From positions 1-8,959 of the forward strand of contig SKNP01000363.1 of the NCBI GenBank assembly GCA_007120485.1: DNA of 8,959 bases, read 5' to 3'. Below are positions 1-5,589 of the stretch, piece by piece. The notes under the pieces are model-generated. The model made no database searches. It was not told the origin of the DNA and worked only from the letters and a program-made list of their open reading frames with translations. Made by a program: the position numbers and the translations under genes. The stretch comes from Nitriliruptoraceae bacterium (lineage in GTDB: Bacteria; Actinomycetota; Nitriliruptoria; Nitriliruptorales; Nitriliruptoraceae). How positions within the stretch are numbered: position 1 is the stretch's first letter; the number at the start of each line of letters is the position of its first letter.

Positions 1-2027
1 CCGAACCCGACGTCGCCGGCCAGCAACCGGTCCATCGGCAGCGGCGCTTCCATGTCGCGCTTGACCTCGTCGGCGACGGTGAGCTGGTCGCTGGTCTCCA
101 CGTGCGCGAACGCGTCCTCCAGTTCGCTCTGCATGTTGCCGTCTGGGGAGAACGCGTGCCCCGGCGAGTGCATCCGCGCGGCGTAGAGCCGGATCAGTTC
201 CGCGGCGATGTCGCGGACCGCCTTGCGGACGCGGTTCTTGGCCCGCTCCCACTGCGCACCGCCGAGGCTCATCACCGACGGCTTCTCGCCGCCCTGGTAG
301 CGGCTGATCGCGTCGACCTGGTCGGACGGCACGTACAGCGTGTCGCCGTCGGCGTACTCCAGCAGCACGTAGTCGCGCTTGGCCATCGACCCGTCGGTCC
401 CCCGGAACTCGCGCGTGATCATCCCGCGGTAGCGCCCCACCCCGTGGGTGCGGTGCACGACCGGATCGTCCATCTCGAGCTGCAGGGCGGTCTCCGCCGC
501 CGCGGTCCGGGTCCCCAGCCGGCGGCCAGCGCGCTTGCGGCGCGGACCGAACACGTCCGTGACCCCCAGCACGGCGACGCCCAGGTCCTCGGAGCGGAAG
601 CCCGCACGCAGCGTGCTGACCACCACCTCGACGCGGGCACCGTCCGGTTGGACGTCGAGGTGGTCGCGGACACGCGCCGGTACGCCCTGTTCGCCCAGCA
701 CGTCACCGACCCGGCGCGCGGGTCCGTCGGCGTCGACGGAGATCACCACCCGCACGCCCGCACGCAGCAGCTCCCCGACCTTCTGCGACAGCGTGACGAT
801 GTCGCCCCGGAACGAGTCCCAGGCGTCCGCCGCCAGCCGCGTGCCATCCCCGCCACCGAACGGCGCCAGCCGCCAGCGTTGCTCCGGAGCGCGGGCGAGC
901 AGCTGACCGGGTGCGGCGAACCCGTCCGCGGACCGGGTGGCGGCCTCGGGCCCGGCGATCTCGTTGGCGGCCTGGCTGACCTCCGCGGTGGCCGGGCCGG
1001 ACGTGCCGACCGTCGCCGCGGTCCGCCAGGCGGTGTCGGCCAGGACGAGCGCTTCCTCGCGCAGCTTGGTCGCCCGCTCCTCGAGCAGGATCGGGTCGAC
1101 CAGCGCGACCCCCGCCGGCGATGGGAGGAAGTCGACCAGCAGCGCCGGCTCCGGTTCGAGCAGGCTGGCCAGCGCCTCCGCTCCCTCGAAGGTCTGCCCG
1201 TCCGCCAGCTGGTCCAGCTCGGAGGTCAGCTCCGGCAGTTTGGGGATGGCCGTTCGCGCCCGTTCGCGCAGCGCGTCGTCGAGCACGAGTTCCCGGGCCG
1301 GGTCGAGCGTGACCTCACCGATCGGGTCGATCGACCGTTGGTCGGCGACGGCGAACGTGCGGATCGACTCCACGTCGTCACCGAAGAAGTCCACGCGGAC
1401 CGCGTGCTCGCCGGCGGTCGGGAACACGTCCACGATGCCGCCACGCACCGCGAACTCACCGCGCGCCTCGACCTGCGCGACCCGGCTGTAGCCGAGCGCC
1501 GCCAGCCCGTCGATCAGCCGCTCGTAGCCCTCGTAGGTGGCATCGACGTGGATCGGTCGCTGCTGGCCCAGACGCGGGTCCATCGGCTGCAGCGCAGCCC
1601 GGACGGGTGCGACCACCGCAAGCAGCGGCTCCTCGTGCGCCTCCGGGTGGCACAGCCGGTCGATCACGGCCAGGCGCCGGCCGACCGTGGCCGGCTGCGG
1701 TGACAGCCGCTCGTGGGGCAACGTCTCCCACGCGGGGAACACCGCGACACGGCCCTCCCCCAGGAACCCGGCCATGCCATCGGCGACCGCCTCCGCGTCG
1801 GACGTGCGGGGGGTCACGACCAGCAGCGGCGTCGCCCGCTCCGCCAGCAGGCTCAGGACGTAGGCGCGCCCCGACGGGGAGACGACCAGGTCCTCGTCGG
1901 CCACCTCGACGTCCCACACCGACCGGCCGGGGCGCAACAGTGGGGCGAGCGGCCCGACCGCCAGGCCGGGGTCGAGGACGTCGTCGACCGACGACGGCTC
2001 ACCCGGGGGGGAGGTGGAGGTGGTCAC
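1..2027 (-). CDS. mfd: Transcription-repair coupling factor Mfd, N-terminal part (3' end outside window)
   Basis: ATP-dependent translocase that removes RNA polymerase stalled at DNA lesions and recruits UvrA for nucleotide excision repair. 675 codons are present of an expected 1150 or so. The UvrB-like N-terminal module is visible as WETLPHERLSP (about residues 99-109) and GEFAVRGGIVDVFP (about 190-203). The RNA-polymerase-interacting domain follows, with HGVGRY (about 528-533) and DYVLLEYADGDTLYVPSDQV (about 552-571). The helicase part begins near residue 590 and ends at MDRLLAGDVGFG, immediately before the Walker A GKT, which lies beyond position 1. The GTG start was chosen because GAGGA lies 5 nt upstream and no better in-frame start was seen. 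The reading frame is open throughout. It is 141 nt downstream of the DUF4191 gene, with hairpins between, so it may have its own promoter. Codons 6-9 contain a run of seven C. Identification is secure; function follows from the family. Confidence 0.96.
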   Translation of the reverse strand, partial: MTTSTSPPGEPSSVDDVLDPGLAVGPLAPLLRPGRSVWDVEVADEDLVVSPSGRAYVLSLLAERATPLLVVTPRTSDAEAVADGMAGFLGEGRVAVFPAWETLPHERLSPQPATVGRRLAVIDRLCHPEAHEEPLLAVVAPVRAALQPMDPRLGQQRPIHVDATYEGYERLIDGLAALGYSRVAQVEARGEFAVRGGIVDVFPTAGEHAVRVDFFGDDVESIRTFAVADQRSIDPIGEVTLDPARELVLDDALRERARTAIPKLPELTSELDQLADGQTFEGAEALASLLEPEPALLVDFLPSPAGVALVDPILLEERATKLREEALVLADTAWRTAATVGTSGPATAEVSQAANEIAGPEAATRSADGFAAPGQLLARAPEQRWRLAPFGGGDGTRLAADAWDSFRGDIVTLSQKVGELLRAGVRVVISVDADGPARRVGDVLGEQGVPARVRDHLDVQPDGARVEVVVSTLRAGFRSEDLGVAVLGVTDVFGPRRKRAGRRLGTRTAAAETALQLEMDDPVVHRTHGVGRYRGMITREFRGTDGSMAKRDYVLLEYADGDTLYVPSDQVDAISRYQGGEKPSVMSLGGAQWERAKNRVRKAVRDIAAELIRLYAARMHSPGHAFSPDGNMQSELEDAFAHVETSDQLTVADEVKRDMEAPLPMDRLLAGDVGF

Positions 2028-2032
2028 GGCGA

Positions 2033-2037
2033 TCCTC
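2033..2037 (-). promoter_or_regulatory. Ribosome binding site of mfd
   Basis: GAGGA on the minus strand, 5 nt before the GTG at 2027-2025. It supports this GTG over the ATG at 2049-2047, which is in another frame and soon meets a stop. Confidence 0.55.
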
Positions 2038-2057
2038 GCTCGACGGCATGCGGCGAA

Positions 2058-2098
2058 CGCCGAGCCGCGTCGCGACCGGGGGTCGGCGTGGCTCGGCG
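2058..2098 (-). terminator. Long hairpin between DUF4191 gene and mfd
   Basis: A perfect 9-bp outer stem (2058-2066 with 2090-2098, cgccgagcc/ggctcggcg) encloses an inner arm that can pair further through GU pairs and a small bulge. No T-tract follows on the minus strand, so it is not a classical intrinsic terminator. It lies about 30 nt before the mfd start, so it could end upstream transcription or sit in the mfd leader. The pairing is seen; the role is inferred. Confidence 0.4.
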
Positions 2099-2144
2099 AC
2101 GCGGTGGTGGTCCGGTTCGGCTGTCGGTGGTAGCAGGAGGGTGG

Positions 2145-2161
2145 CGCTCGTCGCGCGAGCG
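2145..2161 (-). terminator. Short hairpin after the DUF4191 gene
   Basis: A 6-bp perfect stem (cgctcg/cgagcg) with a 5-nt loop begins 7 nt past the stop of the DUF4191 gene. No T-run follows. At this GC content such a short stem can occur by chance, so the terminator role is weak. Confidence 0.25.
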
Positions 2162-2168
2162 TCGCCGG

Positions 2169-2831
2169 TCAGCGCGGCTTGGGGCGGCGCCGGTTCGCGA
2201 CGGCGTACGGGTCGATGCCCTTGGGGACCGGCGGTGCCTTGTCGAGGGGCTTGAGCTTGCGTTCGATCTTGGGCACCTCGCCCTTCTTGAGCTTGCGCGG
2301 CAGCTTGGTGATCCGGGTCTGCAGCTTGGGGAGGGCGACCTCGTCCTCGCGGTCGCCGACGATCATCGTGTGGAGCGGAACGTCGCCGGCCGCCTTGGTC
2401 AGCCGCTTGCGTTCCTTGGCCATGAGTCCCTTCACGCGCTGCGGCGAACCTTCCCCGACCAGCACGATGCCGCACCGGCCGACGACACGGTGGACCATGT
2501 CCTGTTTGGCGTTGACGGCCACGGCCGGGTTGACGAACCACTGACCGCGCATCTGCTGGAGCACGGCCGCGGCGGCGCCTGGATGCCCCTCGATCGCGCT
2601 GAACTGCGCCTTACGGGACCGCCGTCCGAAGACCAGCAGCCCACCCATGATCGCGAAGAACAGCCCGAAGACGACCATGAAGACCTCGGTCAGCACCGGG
2701 GAGACCAACCCGGCACCGACCCCGACGATCAACCCCAGGAACGCGCCGAGCGCGACCAGCGGGACCGCCTTGCTGTCGATCTCCCGCAGCTGCCCCCAGA
2801 CCTCGCGGAGCTGGCGGATCTTCTCCTTCAC
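2169..2831 (-). CDS. DUF4191 family membrane protein
   Basis: A 220-residue actinobacterial membrane protein of unknown function; the family assignment is by recall of the DUF4191 pattern. A short charged N-terminus (1-21) precedes two adjacent hydrophobic segments, about residues 22-44 and 46-69. The basic stretch RRSRK follows, then a soluble C-terminal domain. That domain holds the most family-like stretch, from RGQW near residue 95 through NPAVAVN and QDMVHRVVGR to GIVLVGEG near 128. The last 45 residues are rich in Lys, Arg and Pro, ending RRRPKPR, so this part probably faces the cytoplasm and may touch RNA, DNA or acidic lipid (inference). The start is GTG with a strong AGGAGG 5 nt upstream. 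It follows pth by 57 nt, so co-transcription with pth is plausible. No catalytic motif was recognised. Confidence 0.88.
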   Translation of the reverse strand: MKEKIRQLREVWGQLREIDSKAVPLVALGAFLGLIVGVGAGLVSPVLTEVFMVVFGLFFAIMGGLLVFGRRSRKAQFSAIEGHPGAAAAVLQQMRGQWFVNPAVAVNAKQDMVHRVVGRCGIVLVGEGSPQRVKGLMAKERKRLTKAAGDVPLHTMIVGDREDEVALPKLQTRITKLPRKLKKGEVPKIERKLKPLDKAPPVPKGIDPYAVANRRRPKPR

Positions 2832-2836
2832 GGTGT

Positions 2837-2842
2837 CCTCCT
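2837..2842 (-). promoter_or_regulatory. Ribosome binding site of DUF4191 gene
   Basis: AGGAGG on the minus strand, 5 nt before the GTG start at 2831. It fixes a non-ATG start. Confidence 0.75.
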
Positions 2843-2888
2843 CGGGCCCGTGGCCACAGAGCTGCGGCGCACCGGCGAAGCGAGCGCG

Positions 2889-3470
2889 TCAGCGGTTCGC
2901 GTGGAAGCGGTTCTGGGTCGGCTCGAGTCCGTCGACCACCAATCCCAGCGCTGCTTCGCCGGCGTCGTCCAGCGCGCGGTCGATGGTGTCACGTTCCGCG
3001 TCGGGGAAGCGACGCAGCACGTGATCCTTGGCGGGCATGCGGCCGGGCGGGCGGCCGACGCCGATACGAACCCGCAGGTAGTCCGGGGTTCCGAGCGCCC
3101 GGTCGATGTCCTTCAGGCCCCGGTGGCCGGCGTTGCCGCCGCCTCGCTTGACCCGCAAGGCCCCGACGTCCAGGTCGAGTTCGTCGTGGCAGACGACGAG
3201 CCGTTGCGGTGGGACCTTGAACCACGCGGACGCGGCCTGCACGGGATCACCCGAACGGTTCATGTAGGAGGTCGGCACGGCCAGGACGATGCGTTCCCCC
3301 TCGATCGTGGCTTCCGCGATCTCGCAACGGACCCGCTTGTTGGCCTTGAGGCTGCCGCCGGCTCGCTGCGCCAGAGCTCGGACCGCGTCCGCGCCGACGT
3401 TGTGGCGCGTGGCCTCGTACTTCGACCCGGGGTTGCCGAGACCGACCACCAGCCAGCGGTCGTCGGCCAC
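2889..3470 (-). CDS. pth: Peptidyl-tRNA hydrolase
   Basis: Cytoplasmic esterase that cleaves peptidyl-tRNA released from stalled ribosomes, recycling tRNA. 193 residues, the normal bacterial length. The family signatures are all present: GLGNPG..Y..TRHNVG (residues 10-26), with Asn13 and the catalytic His23; PTSYMNRSG (66-74), with Asn71; CHDELDLDVG (94-103), with the catalytic-site Asp96; and KRGGGNAGHRGLKD (108-121), with Asn113. These match Asn10, His20, Asn68, Asp93 and Asn114 of the E. coli enzyme as recalled. The start is GTG with GGAGG 5 nt upstream. It follows rplY by 64 nt, a pairing common in Actinobacteria and some other bacteria. A 12-bp hairpin lies in that gap. The active site is complete, so an active enzyme is expected. 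Confidence 0.97.
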   Translation of the reverse strand: MADDRWLVVGLGNPGSKYEATRHNVGADAVRALAQRAGGSLKANKRVRCEIAEATIEGERIVLAVPTSYMNRSGDPVQAASAWFKVPPQRLVVCHDELDLDVGALRVKRGGGNAGHRGLKDIDRALGTPDYLRVRIGVGRPPGRMPAKDHVLRRFPDAERDTIDRALDDAGEAALGLVVDGLEPTQNRFHANR

Positions 3471-3475
3471 GTCGT

Positions 3476-3480
3476 CCTCC
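3476..3480 (-). promoter_or_regulatory. Ribosome binding site of pth
   Basis: GGAGG on the minus strand, 5 nt before the GTG start at 3470-3468. It decides the start. Confidence 0.75.
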
Positions 3481-3496
3481 CGGGTCGGTACCAGCC

Positions 3497-3525
3497 GCGG
3501 TCACCGGGAGCTCCCCGGTGACCGC
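3497..3525 (-). terminator. Perfect 12-bp hairpin between rplY and pth
   Basis: Arms 3497-3508 (gcggtcaccggg) and 3514-3525 pair perfectly around a 5-nt loop. The hairpin starts 9 nt after the rplY stop and ends about 17 nt before the pth ribosome binding site. No T-tract follows on the minus strand. It could be a U-less terminator, a partial attenuator or an mRNA processing/stability element separating abundant L25 message from pth. The structure is seen; its role is inferred. Confidence 0.55.
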
Positions 3526-3534
3526 CTGTGGCAT

Positions 3535-4227
3535 TCAGTCGTCGTCGCCCTCGCCGGCCTCGGCATCCGCTTCGGCGTCGGCTGCCTCGTCCTCCTCGCC
3601 GATCACCTCCGGCTCGTCGGCTTCCTGGCCGGCGGCGTCCTCCATCGCCTCGAGCTCCTCCTCGGAGATCGGAGCGTTGATGGTGATCACCGTGCGCTGG
3701 TGGTCGATGTCGAACTCCGCGCCCTCCGGCAGCTGCGACACGAGGTCCTCGACGCGGAGCACATCGTTGATCTCGAGGCCGGTGACGTCCAGCTCGAGGT
3801 AGTTGGGCACATCGAGCGGCTTGACCAGCATCGGGACGGTGTAGAGGATCTGGTTGATGACCCCGCCGTCCTCGCCGGCCTCTTCCTCACCGATGAGGTG
3901 CACCGGGATCTCCACCGAGATCGGGGTGTCCCGGTCGACCGCGAGGAAGTCCACGTGCAGGGTCTCGCCCTTGATCGGGTGCCGCTGCATGTCGCGGGCG
4001 ACGGTGAGGTGGGTGTCGCCGTCGACCTTGAGCCGGATCAGCGCGTTGGTGCCGGCTTCGGTGTGCAGCGCGTGGTAGAGCTCGAGCGCGTCGACGTGCA
4101 CGGCGGTCGGCTCGACCCGATAGCCGTACATGATGCCGGGCACGCGGCCCTGCTTGCGCAGTCGGCCGGTGGCGCCCTTGCCGAGTTCGGTGCGGTTCTC
4201 TGCCGTGAGGTTCAGCTGGTCAGCCAT
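3535..4227 (-). CDS. rplY: 50S ribosomal protein L25/general stress protein Ctc
   Basis: Ribosomal protein that binds 5S rRNA in the large subunit. 230 residues, the long two-domain Ctc/TL5 form rather than the roughly 95-residue E. coli L25. The 5S-binding domain spans about residues 5-95, with the family-like RLRKQGRVPGIMYG (22-35) and RHPIKGETLHVDFLAV (82-97). The beta-rich Ctc domain spans about 100-186 (VEIPVHLIGE near 105-114, LELDVTGLEINDVL near 144-157). Residues 187-230 form a tail in which about half the residues are Asp or Glu and none are Lys or Arg; such acidic tails are common in this form. The start is ATG with AGGAG 10 nt upstream, a rather long spacing. The preceding 287 nt hold two inverted repeats, so rplY probably has its own transcript or a structured leader. 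Confidence 0.96.
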   Translation of the reverse strand: MADQLNLTAENRTELGKGATGRLRKQGRVPGIMYGYRVEPTAVHVDALELYHALHTEAGTNALIRLKVDGDTHLTVARDMQRHPIKGETLHVDFLAVDRDTPISVEIPVHLIGEEEAGEDGGVINQILYTVPMLVKPLDVPNYLELDVTGLEINDVLRVEDLVSQLPEGAEFDIDHQRTVITINAPISEEELEAMEDAAGQEADEPEVIGEEDEAADAEADAEAGEGDDD

Positions 4228-4237
4228 CGTGGAGCGG

Positions 4238-4242
4238 CTCCT
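4238..4242 (-). promoter_or_regulatory. Ribosome binding site of rplY
   Basis: AGGAG on the minus strand with 10 nt between it and the ATG, longer than for the other genes in this window. No closer purine-rich site was seen. Confidence 0.5.
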
Positions 4243-4349
4243 GGGACGTCGGACCCCGTCGTGGGTCGGTCACCGTGACGGCGGCGAGGTGTCACGCGGG
4301 GTGCGTGCCGGCGACGGTCTCTCGGCCCGTTCGTGGGCCTTGCGGCGGT

Positions 4350-4367
4350 CATCGGTCGGGACCGATG
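4350..4367. repeat. Inverted repeat in the rplY upstream region
   Basis: catcggtc (4350-4357) and gaccgatg (4360-4367) are perfect inverted copies separated by 2 nt. It lies 123 nt before the rplY start and about 25 nt downstream, in the direction of transcription, of the 13-bp hairpin. It could be a binding site for a dimeric regulator or a small RNA stem in the leader. A smaller symmetric site, gtcaccgtgac, lies at 4269-4279. No convincing -35/-10 pair was found around it. Confidence 0.4.
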
Positions 4368-4392
4368 GACGGGAGGAGACCGGCGCGGACAC

Positions 4393-4425
4393 GCGCACGG
4401 CCCGCACGAAGGGCGGGCCGTGCGC
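4393..4425 (-). terminator. Perfect 13-bp hairpin after prs
   Basis: Arms 4393-4405 (gcgcacggcccgc) and 4413-4425 pair perfectly around a 7-nt loop. This is the strongest hairpin in the window, almost all GC. It lies 89 nt past the prs stop in the 287-nt gap before rplY. No T-run follows on the minus strand. It probably ends or attenuates the glmU-lyase-prs transcript (inference). Confidence 0.6.
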
Positions 4426-4514
4426 AGCAGCGTACCTCGCGGCTCACCGGGTCGGCAACCGGGGCACCTGCGGGGATGCAAGCGACCCTGACGGCCGCAT
4501 GGCAAGGGTCGAGT

Positions 4515-5501
4515 TCAGACGTTCTCGCCCTGGAAGATCTCCGACACCGACTGGTCCTCGAACACCGCACGCAACGCGGAGGCGAGGATCGGGGCGATGG
4601 ACAGCACGACCAGCTTGTCGGTCCGGCGTTCCTCGGGGATCGGCAGGGTGTTGGTCACCACCACCTTCTCGATGACCGAGTTCTGCAGCCGTTCGGCGGC
4701 GGGACCGGAGAACAGCCCGTGGGTCGCCAGGGCGATGACCCGCGACGCACCCCGCTCGAGCAGCAGGTCAGCCGCACCGCAGATGGTCCCAGCCGTGTCG
4801 ATCATGTCGTCGACGAGGATCGCCGTGCGGCCCTCGACGTCACCGATCACGTCCAGCGAGACCGACACGTTCTGCTGGCTGGGGTCGCGCCGCTTGTGCA
4901 GGATCGCGATCGGCGCCCCGACGTGCCCGGCGAACTTCTCGGTCAGTCGGACCCGTCCGGCGTCGGGTGAGACGATCACGCGGTCGTCAGCGTCGGTGTT
5001 GTCCTGGACCCAGTCGACCAGCAGCGGCAGGGCCGTCAGTGCATCGAACGGGTCGTGGAAGAAGCCCTGGATCTGGCCGGTGTGCAGGTCGACCGACATG
5101 ATCCGGTCGACACCGACCGACTCGTACATGTCGGCGATCATCCGGGCGGCGATGGCCTCGCGCGACAACGCCTTCTTGTCCGAACGCGAGTAGCCGTAGT
5201 ACGGGATCACCGCGACGGTCCGCTTCGCGGAGGCCCGCTTGAGCGCGTCGAGCATGACCAGTTGCTCGATCACGTAGTCGTTGATGCTCATCCCGTCCGG
5301 GATGCTGACCAACGACTGGATGACGTAGACGTCCGCACCGCGCACCGACTCGGTGAACCGGGCGTAGAGCTCGCCGTTGGCGAACTGCGACAGCTTGACC
5401 TCACCGAGCTTCATCCCGAGGTGGTCCGCGACCTCGCGGGCGAGCTCCGGGGAGGAAGACCCGGAGAAGATCATCATCCGCTTCTTGGTGACGACTTCCA
5501 C
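4515..5501 (-). CDS. prs: Ribose-phosphate pyrophosphokinase (PRPP synthetase)
   Basis: Transfers pyrophosphate from ATP to ribose 5-phosphate, giving PRPP for purine, pyrimidine, histidine, tryptophan and NAD synthesis. 328 residues, normal for the bacterial class I enzyme. Seen in order: FSGSSSPELA (12-21); FANGE (40-44); the flexible ATP loop YGYSRSDKK (102-110); VDLHTGQIQGFF (137-148), with the metal/ATP-site His140; VVSPDAGRVR-like VIVSPDAGRVR (175-185); HKRRDP (202-207); the PRPP loop ILVDDMIDTAGT (228-239); and VLSIAPILA (299-307). The flexible loop differs from the common YARQDKK form: Arg106 is kept but Gln is replaced by Ser107. The open frame extends 58 codons upstream, but that part is Arg-rich and not family-like. 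The GTG at 5501, with GAGGG 4 nt before it, gives the usual N-terminus. It is 88 nt downstream of the lyase-like gene. Confidence 0.96.
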   Translation of the reverse strand: MEVVTKKRMMIFSGSSSPELAREVADHLGMKLGEVKLSQFANGELYARFTESVRGADVYVIQSLVSIPDGMSINDYVIEQLVMLDALKRASAKRTVAVIPYYGYSRSDKKALSREAIAARMIADMYESVGVDRIMSVDLHTGQIQGFFHDPFDALTALPLLVDWVQDNTDADDRVIVSPDAGRVRLTEKFAGHVGAPIAILHKRRDPSQQNVSVSLDVIGDVEGRTAILVDDMIDTAGTICGAADLLLERGASRVIALATHGLFSGPAAERLQNSVIEKVVVTNTLPIPEERRTDKLVVLSIAPILASALRAVFEDQSVSEIFQGENV

Positions 5502-5505
5502 AGGT

Positions 5506-5510
5506 CCCTC
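5506..5510 (-). promoter_or_regulatory. Ribosome binding site of prs
   Basis: GAGGG on the minus strand, 4 nt before the GTG at 5501-5499. It supports this start over the longer open frame beginning near 5675, which would overlap the lyase-like gene by 86 nt. Confidence 0.6.
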
Positions 5511-5516
5511 ACGCTC

Positions 5517-5546
5517 GGCCGGCCGGGCCGCGGACCGTAGCCGGCC
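5517..5546. repeat. Inverted repeat between lyase-like gene and prs
   Basis: ggccggc (5517-5523) and gccggcc (5540-5546) can form a 7-bp stem with a 16-nt loop in the 88-nt gap. It is low-complexity GC sequence, so chance is a fair explanation. No T-run follows, and it does not by itself argue that the operon is interrupted. Confidence 0.25.
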
Positions 5547-5589
5547 CCGCTTCGGACCGCAGCCAGCGGTGCGGCGGGTGCAGCCCCGG

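Noticed and set aside
102..1703. 533-residue open frame on the plus strand
   Set aside because: It lies wholly antisense to mfd, which has clear domain motifs. The translation is Arg/Gln/Val-rich low-complexity sequence with no family motif, the usual mirror of a high-GC gene.
1713..3521. 602-residue open frame on the plus strand
   Set aside because: It is antisense to parts of mfd, the DUF4191 gene and pth and crosses their intergenic gaps. It has no recognisable domain and is a GC-bias artefact.
3289..4278. 329-residue open frame on the plus strand
   Set aside because: It is the mirror of rplY and the start of pth. Its His/Val/Asp-rich composition reflects the reverse of the acidic L25 sequence.
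4212..4505. 97-residue minus-strand open frame in the prs-rplY gap
   Set aside because: Its sequence is Arg/Pro/Cys-rich, it overlaps the rplY start in another frame and covers the 13-bp hairpin. No supporting ribosome binding site was seen.
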